64,000 bases of DNA from Paraphoma chrysanthemicola (taxonomy: Eukaryota; Ascomycota; Dothideomycetes; Pleosporales; Phaeosphaeriaceae), in contig JAGMWG010000013.1 in NCBI GenBank assembly GCA_020744225.1, positions 682,001-746,000 of the forward strand, given 5' to 3'. The translations under genes and the position numbers were made by a program. Shown in pieces: positions 23,470 through 35,924 of this stretch. Within the stretch, counting starts at the first letter, position 1. Every line of letters starts with the position of its first letter. The notes below the pieces were generated by a model. The model was not told where the DNA came from and searched no databases. It was given only the letters and a program-made list of their open reading frames with translations.

Positions 23470-24368
23470 ATGTCTGCAGACGGCAGCGACAAGCAGCAGG
23501 CGCGCACGCCCTCGCCCGCCCTTGAGGCGCACACGGGCGGCGACAGCATCAAAGACAACGGAGACGACGCGCCGCCCGTCCAGAAGGCAGCAGCAGCAGC
23601 CGCACCCGACAGGATGGCCACTGCGATTACAGGCGCCGAAGTACCGCTGCCCTACGAAGATGCGCCGCCGCTTCCTGACGAGCCTCCGCCCGACCAGGAG
23701 GACGATGGCTGGCAGGCCAAGTGGGACGAGTCAGCGCATGCCTACTACTTCTACAACAGCAGGACTGGTGTCTCACAATGGGACAATCCGCGTGTGCCTG
23801 CAGCCACCACAAACACTCATGGATCGTACGACAGGTTTGCTAACTTCTATCATTTCATTTGTCATTGCCCGGCCTAATACGTGATCACTCCAGGACCCCT
23901 TTCAGCGGCGCTACTCTCCCGTCAACCGCAGGCGCGCCTGGCACCAGCTCACCTCCCAAGCGGAAGTGGGGTGGCTACAATCCCGCGATCCATGGTAGCT
24001 ACGATCCCAATGCAGACTATGCCCGCGCAGCCGAAGAGGAGGAAGATGAAGGAGAAGATTCACCCGCGGCTGTTCCTGGTCTGCCCGGAGTTGGAACTCC
24101 TGGATACGTTGCGCAGGCACACTTCAACCGCTTCACTGGCAAGTTCCAGCAGGCCGATGCTGGCCCCGAGTTGCACAACGATGAGAACAAGAGTAAAAGG
24201 CAAATGACCGCCTTCTTCGACGTAGATGCTGCAGCCAACAGCCATGATGGCCGCAGTCTCAAGGCAGAGCGTCGTGGCAAGACCTTGTCAAAGAAGGAGC
24301 TGAAGGCATTCAAGGAGAAGCGACACAGTAAAAAAGAAGAGAAGCGACGTGCTTGGCTCCGCGACTAG
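23470..24368 (+). CDS. WW-domain protein, likely RNA-processing related
   Basis: Exons 23470-23834 and 23894-24368, joined over a 59-base intron, give 279 residues. One WW domain spans about residues 78-107 (W81, the aromatic run YYF at 92-94, W104 and P107), preceded by a Pro/Asp-rich linker. After a Ser/Pro segment and an acidic run EEEEDEGED, the protein has AQAHFNRFTGKFQ. It ends in a Lys/Arg/Glu-rich helix (KKELKAFKEKRHSKK). WW domains bind proline-rich ligands. The overall shape resembles small fungal WW proteins linked to splicing factors, but the exact orthologue is not certain. It converges on the YAR1-like gene. Confidence 0.8.
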
Positions 24369-24886
24369 CCTTCGGGTGGTAAGGGGAAAAGAACAGAAAG
24401 CATGTCCAATACGTCCACTAATGCCGCATAGATGTAAAGATTTTGGCGTTAAGGTGAGATCTGGCTTGTGCTTCATGAATTGGTCTCAAAAAAGGATGAT
24501 CATGGCGCCAACATGGCTGATATCAATTCCTCGACATTTGCTATGGCGCAGTCCACGGCCTGAACGGTTTTACTGTGCAACTTTGCCCGTCATCTATGTA
24601 GAGCCTGTAGTATCTGTCGTCACTCATACACGTGAGGAGACCTCGAGTAGTCATCTACCTAGCGCTACGAGGAAAAATGATTACATGCCTGGGCGCATCC
24701 CACGATGGACATGTTCCACAAACATCATATGCATCGTCAGTGGTCTGACTTCTACCCCACGCAACCGTAGCTGCCTCGTGGACACCCTGGCGCAAGACAG
24801 TCGCGATCGGCAGTCGTCTCGGTCCCTTGCAGGGCGCAGACGTGTCAGCAATATCGTGGTAATTGTCGCCAAGCTTTTAAACTGGC
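24369..24886. other. Convergent intergenic spacer
   Basis: 518 bases between two gene ends. One plus-strand frame (24349-25137) runs through it and on over the antisense of YAR1, with no coding-like composition. Nothing else seen. Confidence 0.4.
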
Positions 24887-25547
24887 TCAACCATCCTGCG
24901 AGGCACTGTTTCCGGTCGTCATATCTTCCATCTGCTTCCTCGCGCCTTCCACCGTGGCCGTACTTCCTCGCGCAGCAACCCCATCTTCGTCATCCATGTT
25001 CTCGTCTTCTGCGGAGGCTTCGCCGGCCTGGCCGATACCACTCTCGAGTTCTTCCACAGCGCCAAGTAGCCAATCCACCACGTCTTTCTTATCGTTTATC
25101 TCTGCCTCAAACACTGCGTCGTGGCCTGCTTGGTTGATGATGGTGACATCCGCGCCTGATTGGACAAGAAACTTCACGCTGTCGAGATGTCCGTTCAAAG
25201 CTGCCCAGTGTAGAGGCGTGTTTCCGGCCTCGTTGACGGCGTTGATGTATTCGGCCGCGGGTTTGCCGGCACTCGTAGAAAAAAGGAGCTTGATTACATC
25301 TGCTGCAACGTCAGCCACTGGCGCTGATGCTCTCACAAGTGCAGACTGTACCGGTGTGCCCGTTTGCCGCAGCGTAGTGAAGTGCGCTATTCTTCGAGAA
25401 TGGGTCAACGGCCGCACCCACCAATTCTGCACTAGGTCGCTTCGTCTGCGCAGAGAGCTCGGAGAGATATGACGCTAGCTCGACCGGTTCATTTGCGCGC
25501 GCCAGGTAGAGAATCTCGTCTACTGCATCTTCGTCAAGGGTTGCCAT
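24887..25547 (-). CDS. YAR1: YAR1-like ankyrin-repeat chaperone
   Basis: Exons 25547-25352 and 25299-24887, joined over a 52-base intron, give 202 residues, about the length of yeast Yar1. Ankyrin repeats are visible as SALHYAAANGHTDVIKLL, then AGNTPLHWAALNGHLDSVKF, then a third ending GHDAVFEAEINDKKDVVDW. The tail is acidic (DENMDDEDG). The order of repeats and the acidic tail match Yar1, which binds ribosomal protein Rps3 and helps 40S subunit biogenesis and stress tolerance. The intron interrupts the first repeat between ANGH and DVIK, exactly where the homologous protein is continuous, which supports the join. Assignment rests on domain layout, not on a search. Confidence 0.8.
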
Positions 25548-28500
25548 GTTTGCTGTTGTGGTCGCAGGTCGTTATTTGGAAAGTTCTCCTGGTAAATTTT
25601 TAGATGTGCATACCTAGCTAGGAAGGCGGGGGCGGGGTGTAACGCTAGCCGTTTCGAGCCAATTAGCCATTGAAAACACCGAACAAGTCCTTCCACTGCC
25701 AATCTGCAATATAGTCGTGCATCGTGAGACAGTCTCGGTTGCACGAGACCCTCACTCACCTCACTGGTCCCCCGTCACCCGCTCGTTCTCTCGCTAAGTC
25801 ACTTCAGACTCAATACGATACACACCCTGGCTGCAGATCCTGCGCATGCAATCAATCCCAATGACAGCCAATCTAAATATACGCTAAAACAGACAAGCAA
25901 GCTTGGATGACGTGCAGCCGTCCTGCCATGCCCTATCTGGTATAATTCTAGAACTTTCGACACATCGCTAGAGAACGCGATTGCACTGTAATCGAAAGGT
26001 GCATGTGCAGACACACTACTCCTGTAAAACGGTGGAAGTGACACCACAACAGCCAGCGCTTCTCCGCCTCAGCAGCCTTCAGCTCGCGTCTGTTGTCGCT
26101 GGTGTTGGAGTCGACTTACACTACTGTCGAAAAGCAACCCTTCCAAATCCTGCTGTGTGCTAGCTGAAGGCCATGCCAGCGCCTACATCCGGCTAAATGG
26201 AGGCGTCCGCATGACTAGCCTTTGCGCCATATGCAGAACCATACATGTCACGACGTCAAGCGCGATCTTATGCGACTTATCGACAAGGATAGGTAATCGT
26301 TTGGCAATAGCCACGACCCCTTTCAATAACACAGAGTCGCTTAACCATGCTTGAACTTATACGAGGTCCAACGGTCGGTGCCCCACGGACCTGGTTCACT
26401 AAACAGCAAATGCCTTCAGCAAGATGTCATGAGAATTGCAATTGAAGCATCTCGTAGCTAGAACGATCCGCTCCATTGATTCGCTTAAGTGGAATCGGGC
26501 TAGCCGAGGTGCTCACCACGCAATCATTGGCGCTGCTGCTCGACTTGAGCGCAACTATCAGCCTCCAAACACCGCCCATCTTTCGGTTGGGTACGCGCAC
26601 TTAGATCTGCGCCTAGTGGAGCGGGATAGACCTCGTTATGGCATGTCTACCGTTCGGAACGAAGCCGAACCATACAATTTACAGACGATAGCGCACGTCA
26701 AGCCGGCTATGTTGGACCGAAACGGCGGATCGTCTGCAGGTACGCCTATACATTTCCTTCCCGCGCTCATATCCGCTCCGGGCCGCGTCTCAAATCAACG
26801 TTAAGCTGCAGTCCGAAATTAGCTTATAGTATCGGACTTTATGCCTCAATACTTAGGAGGATGATCGATGACCACCCTGCGATCCTCGACCGACTCGCAA
26901 TCGACGAAGGTATCTCAAATCGCCGCGAAACTAAACAGAAGATTAAGTATTTCGCGTTACAGTCCTTACCCGTCACAAACTATTCCGAGATGAAAAAATC
27001 GAATGGTGTTGGCAAGGCTGTCATTTACATCACCTCGGCGCTACCGAAGCAACGTCGCGGCACGGCGCAGGGATAACCCTACTTGCTTCCCTCTCACATG
27101 CCAAAATCACCACAACGAGAGCCGGACCATCACAATATCTGAGTACATTCCGGATGTACAGCACGTTGCAGGCAGCGACCATAGTCAAGCTCAACAAGTG
27201 CGTCGTTGAGTTCCAGCGCTGCTTTTACGCAATGTCATCGCCGAGTCTAGTAAAGGAGTAAATTTGCTTTTGGCTTCCATGCCGCAATACCCCGCAGAAA
27301 GCGAGCGCATTCGCGAGAGCTGAAACGGCCTCGATCAGCCACTAATAGCGGATTTGCTTCTCTGAACAGCCTGGAGGCGTCATGTGCCGAAACTTTGTTT
27401 CAACCTGCCGACACAGCTGGTGCCATGCAAGTCACCCCAAACTTTCGTTCGGCTGGCGAGTAGTGACGCTTCGGATGCTGTGCCGTGCCGCGAGTTGGAC
27501 ACAGACACATTTGTCACAATTGCGTTTTGGTGTGCCAGGTGCTAACTTTTGTGATTGGGTTGGGCACGAAGGATCTGGCCCTCCGAGGTTAGTTCGACCG
27601 AGACCCACACGCACTGACTGTGTGACGCCCGATCTGTTCCTCATCGATGTCTCTCATGCACTACCTAGGTTCAGGGCAGTCTGGACGGCATGTAAAAGAG
27701 AAGGTTTGTGCGGCCAAGGATTTCGACGATCTGACATGTGGCCCTGGGCGATTCCGTCAAGCAAGGGTAACCGACAAGCAGAGCGAGTTGGTCGTTCCAC
27801 GAATCATGAACTTGCAGTAACTTCCAACTCCGCGCATGCACATCAACGCGAGCTTCCTGTCAGGTTGGGCTCGCTTCCCTGCTGGCTGTCATGCTTTTTG
27901 AGCTGTCCTCCTCGAACTCAAAGTCCTCGTTGGCTTTCGGCAAACGTTCCCGGGTCAGAGATGGCGCGAACGCAAACCTATCAAGAATCGGAACCTGATG
28001 CTTCTCTGCCCCGACGAGGCAAGTAGAGAGGCACATACGGGCCGTGGATGTCACTCAGGCTTGGCCATTTCGGACTTCGTGGAACGCTCCGATGTTTGAA
28101 GGTTGAGGCTACTCAATGACTCCACTCAGGCGCGTAGTGGAGCGAGTATGCGTCGAGCAATACCATCTCGTGGTAATTAACTTTGGCAGTCATCTGGACC
28201 ATGTTCTCCTTACCAAAGCATAAACAGATTGCCAGCGAGTATGGCTCAATGTCACTGCATCTGTCAAGGCACCTCCAGATTGCGATGTCAGGAAACGGTG
28301 GGTGAGAAAGGCAGACTTCCTTCCATGCATCACAACTGAAATTCCGTCTCTGGTCTTCTGGATGCTTTCAGGACGGTGCACTTGTACCTCATACTGCTCG
28401 ACTCCTGTCCTCAGGCCATCGACAATCTCACACCTGCGATAGGGGGCCTCTTCATTTCCAAGTGCTCCTCACTACACGAGGACCAGAGTATAAGTCACTA

Positions 28501-29653
28501 ATCGTAAGGCTAGCCCTCGTTCGTTCAGACAACCATCCATGCTGCACCAGCAAGAACTCACCCCGAACTTTATGCACTTCGTTGCACACTCAACTTTGTG
28601 ACTTTGTCCCACACACCCGAGCTTATCCCCTGCCCGGAGCCTCGCGTTTATGAACATGCTTTCCTGGTCCATATCGACGTTTTTTTCTTGTTTGAGCAAC
28701 ACGGACGATCTTCCGATAAGGTTGTTGTCTATCGGCGTCGCTATTGCGTCAAAGGGAATGTCCCCTGTCTACTCCTTTCTGCAACTTCGTCTTCCCTGTC
28801 AAGCGCAAGACAAATCTTCGAGTGACGTTGGGCGTCCTTTCACATCTTCAATGGTTCATCGTGTTGTGCGGGACTGATGCAGTAGATTAGAAGCTAGTGA
28901 AGCTTGTGCAAGCCCATGATATCCCTTTGCTCTTCACAATCAAACCTACGATGTTGCTGCGACAATGAGCTGCTCAGAGATGTCCGAAACATGTGTTGCA
29001 ATGGAGTGACGGATTCTTTTCCCCTGCCTCTGAAGCTTCCTTGCACGCAGCGATTGCAAGAGCCTTATCAGATTGAGCATACTCGACGGCCAGCAGACAG
29101 ATCCATGACGTGGGACGTGAATTTCATGCAAATTATATCACTATCGCACAAACCGTCTCATGCAGTATGAGTTTGCGAAGTGTGATTAAGTTCATGACCT
29201 AGCGATGGTGCAACAGAACAGGAGAGACAGGCATATTTGAACGAGCACGGCATTGTTGTTCCGCATCTCATCGAAATTAGCATGGCATTTTCGCTTCAGC
29301 GTAGTGAAAATCGTTACATGTGTGCTACGGCAAGGACGAAGGGCCAGTGTATGAGAGGGAATGTACCAAGTGGTTATCTTACGAAGGTATCAGAGATGAC
29401 GAAAAAATATGTTCTTGCAGGATCGCATGAACCACGTCCTGGAAGCTTCGTTATGCAGTGATAACGTATTTCACAGTTTCGATTAGCCCTTTCCTTCTGC
29501 AAAAACGTTCGATTCCAGTTGCGTGTCTTCGCATTAGGTCTTCCAAATTCGATATCGCAGTCTACAGCTCTGACACTGGAGATTCAGAAATTAGACTCAA
29601 CAGTCTATCACAAACAAAGGCAACCCGAATTCCATACTTACACACGTTGAGCC
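25548..29653. other. Gene-poor stretch, 4.1 kb, with coding-like islands
   Basis: The largest gap in the window. No intact recognised gene was found. Plus-strand open stretches at 26436-26804 (122 codons, TTG at its head) and 26861-27076 (includes DDHPAILDRLAIDEGISN) look protein-like but lack a supported start or join. On the plus strand near 27365-27540 two protein-like segments sit in different frames. A minus-strand relic at 27860-28468 is listed separately. Composition is balanced, not AT-rich. Confidence 0.4.
27860..28468 (-). pseudogene. Broken coding-like region, unknown family
   Basis: Three minus-strand segments read like protein. 28468-28193 includes YRRCEIVDGLRTGVEQYEV. 28367-28116, in another frame, includes FPDIAIWRCLDRC and YHEMVLLDAYSLHYAPEWSH. 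28054-27860 includes PILDRFAFAPSLTRE and an acidic tail. No single frame covers them. One intact reading is possible: ATG 28455, donor 28433, acceptor 28358, stop 28113, giving an 88-residue cysteine-containing protein, but it skips the first segment. I favour an old gene with frameshifts; a small spliced gene is the alternative. The family is not recognised. Confidence 0.3.
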
Positions 29654-30800
29654 TCAGTAGTCGCTCCACGGACCGCGACCGCGACCATGATCACCCCACG
29701 AGTGCCTATCAACACCGTGACCAAACAACTCTCCTTCGCCAAACATGGCCTCTAAATCATCCAACAGACTGCGAGTTGACCGCCCACCAAGCATCCCGCT
29801 AGAGCGCGACTGACGATAATCTTCAGCGCCGAACGACGAACGTCGCGAAAATAGAAGATCCCCATACAACGGCCGTCGAGAACTCTGTCCACCGAATACA
29901 GAACGCTGCCATGACTGCGAAACACCGCCACCGCATCGACTCACTTCCATCTGAGCGTAAACATCGTCGACGACCCAGACCATGAGTTCGCCATCCTCGC
30001 CCACGAACAGCGGGTGCTCAGTATCCAGTAGCAGATCGCGCGGCGGGCGAAGTAGCTCGTACGATGTCGATGATAGTCGGTGAGTCGGTAGCGCAGCGAA
30101 GGATAGCATATGGAGTGATGCGTGGTGACACTGGTTGTGCGATTCTACGTCCATGCTGGATTGTAGTCCGAAAGGGTCCATGGGGAACGCGTTGAGCGTA
30201 GGACTCTGAGGATACGTACTTGTCGTCATGACCGACGGCGTATGACCTGCGGACGCGTAGTCTGAGATGGACGGCCGACGGGGTGATGGTTGTTCCATTC
30301 CTCCTCCTCCTCTTCCTCCCTCTCCACTGCCACGACGAAGTCCGATCCATACCATGTCCAGCACCTTCCCAGCCACCTTCTGATCTACCATCTCCCCATT
30401 GCCCCATCTCCATCCCCTCCCACGTCCCCGCTCCCAACCCCCCTTGCACCAGTTCATCCCCATCCCCCATCTCCTCCCAAACCCCATCTTCCTCTTCCCC
30501 ATACCACACCGTATGACACAACGGACATTCTTTCTCCCCATCCGGATCATTCTTGAGCATTCTTTCCAGACACTTCAACCCGAACAGATGTTCGCATCCC
30601 GGCACGTTCACGATTTTCATGCAGTTGTGCGCTTCAATGCCTTCGAGACAGATGGGGCACTCGGTGTTGAGCGGCGGAGATGGGTCTGAGTGGAGGACGG
30701 CGGTGTGGTTTGCGAGGAAGGCTGTTGCTCGGGTTGCTGGTGAGGGGGAGGAGTGGGATGAGTGGTGGAAGTCGGGGGTATTGGGGTGGTGGGGGGACAT
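29654..30800 (-). CDS. RING-type zinc finger protein, probable E3 ligase
   Basis: Exons 30800-30353 and 30261-29654, joined over a predicted 91-base intron (GTATGG...ATCTCAG), give 351 residues. The RING lies near the N-terminus: C48, C51, C69, H71, C77, C92 and C95 (CPICLEG, CEHLFGLKCL, CPLC). The position usually held by the fifth ligand is Gly74, as in the HxFGxxC variant seen in other fungal RINGs. A Gly/Glu/Trp-rich low-complexity linker follows, then a Ser/Pro/Arg-rich region ending GRGRGPWSDY. The intron was placed because the coding signal changes frame by one there and the join restores it. The purine-rich sequence makes that junction less certain than the RING. E3 ubiquitin ligase activity is inferred from the family. 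Substrate unknown. Confidence 0.65.
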
Positions 30801-32199
30801 TTTGTGATGTGTGTTTGGTTTGAAGGACTGTGATAGAGGACTTGTGAGTTTCGTATGGTTCGTTCGTGGAATTTTTAATACGTGTTGTGGTTGCAACTCT
30901 TTGAAGGTGGTTGGTATTGGACTGATGAGGAAAAGACGACGGAAAGTGCTTGACTACTCTGGACCGCACAGAGAGATTTAAACCGAAAGTTTGCGGTCAG
31001 AAGTGTACATCGGCGTACCATGGCGGGCGTGTCGGGTGAAGGTATCCCGTGACATGAGACCAGTTTTGTAAGTTGGTGATATATGGCTGAAAGTACTATA
31101 CGATGATAGAGACGACTTTCAGCGAGCGAGGATTGTACAAAACCTTCACATATATCAGACACTTCTTCGTGTGATTCAACATATCATCTTGTGGTGTATG
31201 AGTCGGTAGCATACCCGAAATCCTATGCTACGATCGCGAGATGCTGAGGTTCAACAGAAGATGAAGAAATATTAGCCCACCATCCCACGTGTTGCACCCT
31301 GAACCATCCCGTGACACTGAAGAAACAACGACTTCTCACCTGCGTGATACCGCACATTACGCAATATGAATCTGCCAAACTCCAGCGGCGTGCGGTATAA
31401 AGCTTGAAAGCCTTCAACCGCAAATACAGGTGTAATTTGCGGAAGCATATATGTGGTAGCCAAGCCTGTCGTCTTTTCTGATCTCCTTGAGCGGTTCATC
31501 AAGGCTCATATTGAGTGCCTCGTATGTAATGATTTACATGGGAAGAATGAATCAAGCAAGCTTAGGGTCATACAAGCATCCCAAAACCCATACAGGCAGG
31601 GTGCGCTGACAGCAGTCTCACTTGATCATTCAGGGTGCTACAACATCGTGCAACTCAAAGTACTTGAACCTCCAACATGTTGCAGAACCTTGTGTTTATT
31701 CGTAGGTTTAGCCGTAAGCTGTGTCACGAAACGAATTGGGCACCGAGGCACGCTTGCGGACTGGTGGGACATGGGCATGTGTAATACTTGTTATGATTCT
31801 CTGATTGTGCGTCCTTCATCAACCTACGTGCGTAATCTGATGTGTAATGCTTCAATACGAAGGACTGGTCACCCAACCACATCGGTGATGCTTCCGCGGC
31901 AATGTGTGTGAGACACACGCCCTCCAACTTTGCCACTGGCACCATGATCCGTGGCTCATCTTACTCGCTGCCAGCATTTCTCTAGCTTGACATCCAAGGT
32001 GGTGTTCCACGTTTTACCCTTACACATGACTGTCGGGGGAAGTCGTGCTCGGTGTAGTGAGCAGTCTGTCCCTGTTCCCCAAACAACCGGACCATACGCT
32101 TCTTCACAACATGCTAGCATGAGTCTCAACCTCCACGCTTCGAGGACGAGGCCGGAGTTTACTTCTTTCATCAAGTCTTTGATAGCGGATATCAAGCTC
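30801..32199. other. Intergenic, no gene seen
   Basis: About 1.4 kb between the RING gene start and the GTR1 stop, both on the minus strand. Open frames up to 152 codons (31453-31911 plus) have no recognisable features. Confidence 0.4.
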
Positions 32200-33347
32200 T
32201 CACGCCAGTATCTCCTTGCCCTTTCCCTTATCAGTCGAATCAATCGTGTCTGCAGACCCAGCAAACGCTTGTTGTATCGGCGGTCTTGGCTTCGAAGCAA
32301 TATCCAACTCTGCAAATTTCGGTCGCACTTGGAATATATTGACTCGAGCAGCGTTGAAAACTTGCTCGGATGGGGGTATGGCTACGGCGAGGTTCGTGTT
32401 CTCGGTAAGGCGCGTGATGAAGAACATGAAGCGACCAGTCTTGATCTGCATTTCGGCGAAGTTGGCGCTACCGGCGGGGATGTTGGTATGTCGCCTGTGA
32501 TTACCATGTTAGCCTAGCGCTCGAATCTGAACGGTGAACATACGCCATGCTCTGCTTGTGTGTCTTCAGTATGCTCGAGATGCGCTCAAATCGGTCCGTG
32601 AAGGGATTTGGCTCCTCCGTCCTCCTAGTGACATGTGCCACTGTCAAGCAAGTTGTCCTCTCGTACAAGATGAGCTCTCTTGCGTCAATTAAATCTGCCA
32701 GCTGTTCTAGCAGCGCCTCGATCGTGCCAGCATTGGGGATCAGATAGTATATGATCTTGGTCCAAGCCTTGTACAAGCTCTGGTCCCAGATACTTGTTGG
32801 AAAGAACTCGACAGTGTCCTTGAATCCCTCAGATGCTTCTCTTATGTAGTCGGCACGCTCGTCGAACATGGCCTGCCGCAGACGCGCTTGGACAAGGTCC
32901 ATTTTGTGGATGAGACAGAAGACTTTGGCGCCGGGACTGCACTCGTGTAGGGCACGTATAATGTTGGAGTACGATATGACGTCGGCTGGGAACTCGCGGG
33001 ACTCTATATCGAAGACGAAGATGAGCACAGCGACCGAGCCGAAGACGTGATTGCGCGACTGGGTAAGATAGTTCTCAACGAAGCCATCCTGCCTGCGATC
33101 CATCAGCTTCTGACATTGAGCTGCACATGGAGCTCCGCGCATACCCTCCGCAATCCCATAGATTCAGCATGAGGTTGCCCATAAACTTGATATTGCTGTG
33201 CTCCACATCGATGGTTGCACCGAGTCTACGAACGTCCTTGGCCACATAGTTGCTGAAGACAATGCTCCTCATGGACGACTTGCCAGCGCCGCTTTTGCCC
33301 ATCAAGAGCACCTTGCGCTGCTTCTGACGTTTCGTCGTCGAGTTCAT
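32200..33347 (-). CDS. GTR1: Rag-family GTPase Gtr1
   Basis: Three exons (33347-33145, 33092-32544, 32494-32200), with introns of 52 and 49 bases, give 348 residues. The Ras-like domain shows the P-loop GKSGAGKSS (residues 17-25), GATIDVEH, the G3 motif WDCGGQ (64-69, its second glycine codon split by intron 1) and HKMD (130-133). The C-terminal half follows the Gtr1/Rag roadblock-like dimerisation domain (GRFMFFITRLTENTNLAVAI). Gtr1 pairs with Gtr2 on the vacuole to report amino-acid supply to TORC1 as part of the EGO complex. Length is slightly above yeast Gtr1 because of a Lys/Gly tail. The ATG at 33347 was chosen because it begins the conserved N-terminus; the open frame extends upstream without conservation. 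Confidence 0.93.
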
Positions 33348-34279
33348 ACTGGCGACCGGCAATCGACGACACTGGCGTTTACGGCCGCAAGCACTGTGCA
33401 CGGGTCGTCGGTCGAGAGCCGAAAGGTGATAGTGGTGGTGGCAGTGAGACGAGCGCGCGTCGCGTGGAGGAAGGGAACTGTTTGCTTTCCCGATGACGTA
33501 TCGTAAACAAATGCTAATCGTAAGACAGGCCGGCGTCGCGCGGGTGGGTGACAGACGGCGTGCGCGATACCAAAGCTCGGTGTTTGAGAGTGCACAGGGT
33601 GTGGTAAATGCTGCCCAAAGGAGCAATGGCCATGACACACGTTGGAAGAAGGCCCGGTCCAGGATTGACAGATTGACAGACTGAGCTTCGAGCTTGGGCA
33701 TGCCCTGATTGGTCCGGTCATCTCTCCTGCCGCGGGGCAGACGGCACACACGCGTGGGCGCAACACTCACGACTCGCGACAGATTGAATTTGTGAGCCGC
33801 GACCGAAACGCGCTTGTCAAATGTGCATTTGGACTATTTGTTCCATGGACGATGATTGCTACCTTGGCAGACCGGACTTTTGGCGTTTATTGCCTTTCCC
33901 CACCAGCCAATGCCGTTCCAATCCGAATGTAACTATTAATTCGATAATTTCCATGCAGAAGTGAAGCAACAAAGAAGACCGCTGATGGCGCTGGAGAAGA
34001 AGTGAAAAGGCGCCTGCAACGCAAATATCGAAGCGTGCATTGTCCGATAAGGGCAAGCAAAAGCTTGGACAATATGAACAAGAAGTGTTCCACCAAGCAT
34101 CGACCGTCGAGATCGTTTATCGTAAGTGTCCGTTCACTTGGCCGTGAAGAGAAGGTCGCGTCGCCCAGCGGATCGCGGAGACGGCCGCCAATAGATCGGT
34201 AGTACACTTCCGCCACGCACGTCCGAAACAACATGAAGCGAAAGGTAAGGCTTGCAAAGAGAATCTCGAGGGTATCTTT
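33348..34279. other. Intergenic, no gene seen
   Basis: About 930 bases from the GTR1 start to the URC4 stop. An upstream in-frame extension of GTR1 and short frames are present, but none is supported. Confidence 0.4.
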
Positions 34280-35924
34280 TTAAAAAACAGTTCCATCCGA
34301 CAGTATCATGATTGGTGGCTCCTTCGTATTGGGCCGCGACACTTCTGCGATTTCCCGACCTCCCTATAAACTTTGTTAGCTGCATGGATCCATGCGTAGT
34401 CTCGCGAGGGGCCCGGCTTACCTTCCAGCTCCCGGCCTCGAGCATTTGCGCCAAGTTCAGCTTGTCAGAGCCGCTCAAACCCAGTAAATTGTTCACATCG
34501 ACAAGCAGCTCGTCCAACAGTCCGACTGTGACGGCGCGCCACTCGACGATAACGTCGTCGTCAGCTGTAAACATTGGCACAACTTCCATGCTGGGCTGAC
34601 CCTTGAGTTGCGCGTTGCGTTGATATTGCGCCAGTCCGCGCTTCTGGTCGTCTGCCTTCAGCGTGAGTAGACCTGTATCAATAAAGAGGCCACCGTTTCG
34701 ATATTCGGGAAGACCAGTCAGTAGCTCGGCACCTGCAAAGTGCACGTGAAGCAACTTGGTCATGGGCACCATAAGTGAATAGGTTAGCCACTGTGTCAAC
34801 TTGTGGAAAGGCACAATGTTCTCCCATGGGTGCGTGGGATGCGATGGCATGACAGAGCACGGCCACGCATCGCCCATTGGGATGCCATCAATCTGGGTTC
34901 GCGTGGCAGGCCAGATGGGCGTCAGGCTTTCCATGAGCGTGTTCCAGAGCGTTGGCAAGGGAATAATGGGGACCGAGGACGCCTGAGTGGTTGGGTGTGA
35001 TAAAAGGTAGTCTGGATGTGTTAGTATGCGATATCAAAATGCTTGTTGGCGGCTGTACCGAGCATGTTTCCGGGTCGCGCCTCCAATCCAAAGACTTCCT
35101 GGTTCTGTAAGGCCTCTGCAAGCCTCAGGAGGAGACTAGTGCGCCCCTCGAGTCCGTCAAGGGGGTTGGTTTCGGTGACTTGCAAGCCACGCGCCATGGC
35201 TGCCACATCGAGTTTCTGTAGGCCAGCGCTATCGACCTGATGTGGTGAGTTGACATCGCTGCTGAACATGCCGGCCCGGAACATTTCAAGACTAGCTACG
35301 GCCAGTCCTTCACTGCGACGGTAAATGCGGCCAGACTCTTTGCTCTTGTACTGCCACTTTGTTCCAGCTCCAGCGTCGAGCAGAACAGAGACTAGGAAGA
35401 GGTCGAGGAGGCGACGCGTACGTTCCTGGTTGTCAACGGTTGAGGGCCACGACGCCATGAGCTGGTCAATTCGCGGGCGGCCACCAACGTCGAAGTGCTG
35501 CCAACGACCATGCGGAGGAATTGAGGCGTAGTCGGGCGCATAGTCTCGCTATGGTAGAGTCAATATGGTGTCCAGCGCCAATTGAGCGAGCTATGCCATG
35601 CGCACTTACCTTGATGATTGACACTACAAAACTGGCTACATCATGGAACTTGCTCATGTCAACAGTGAAGTGCTTGAGCTGGTTCTTTTTGGCCTTTTCG
35701 AGCACCAGCTTGGTGCGCTCGCGGACTGCATAGATGCTGCGCAGGTAGCCGGCCGGGTCGAGCGCTGGGTCGGGGGCTTTGGGGAGAGGCACGTCTGGGA
35801 AGCTCGTGGGCCTCGAGCCGTTGGGAGTGGGGCCAGGGGACCTGAGGGAGCCATTGGAGGAGTTAGGCATGCTACCGTTGGGCTCGACTGCGGGCTTCGA
35901 GCTCTTGCGACCAAAAATTCGCAT
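34280..35924 (-). CDS. URC4: URC4-like uracil catabolism protein (DUF1688)
   Basis: Four exons (35924-35610, 35548-35059, 35011-34422, 34363-34280) give 492 residues. All introns are GT-AG (61, 47 and 58 bases), two with clear CTAAC branch sites. After a disordered Ser/Pro N-terminus come the DUF1688 signatures: LKHFTVDMSK, PPHGRWQHFDVGGRPRID, LLDLFLVSVLLDAGAG, RPGNMLDYLLSHP, DGIPMGDAWPCS and the C-terminal PPIMILSDGTVF. URC4 is required for the fungal URC route of uracil degradation described in Lachancea kluyveri; its chemical step is not settled. No other URC gene is in the window. Exon borders were set so that each conserved motif is uninterrupted, which makes the model strong. The last exon adds just 27 residues. 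Confidence 0.9.

Noticed and set aside
27382..28026. Plus-strand open frame of 214 codons in the gene-poor stretch
   Set aside because: Rich in Cys, Trp, Arg and Pro without any motif, and the opposite strand reads more like protein over part of it.
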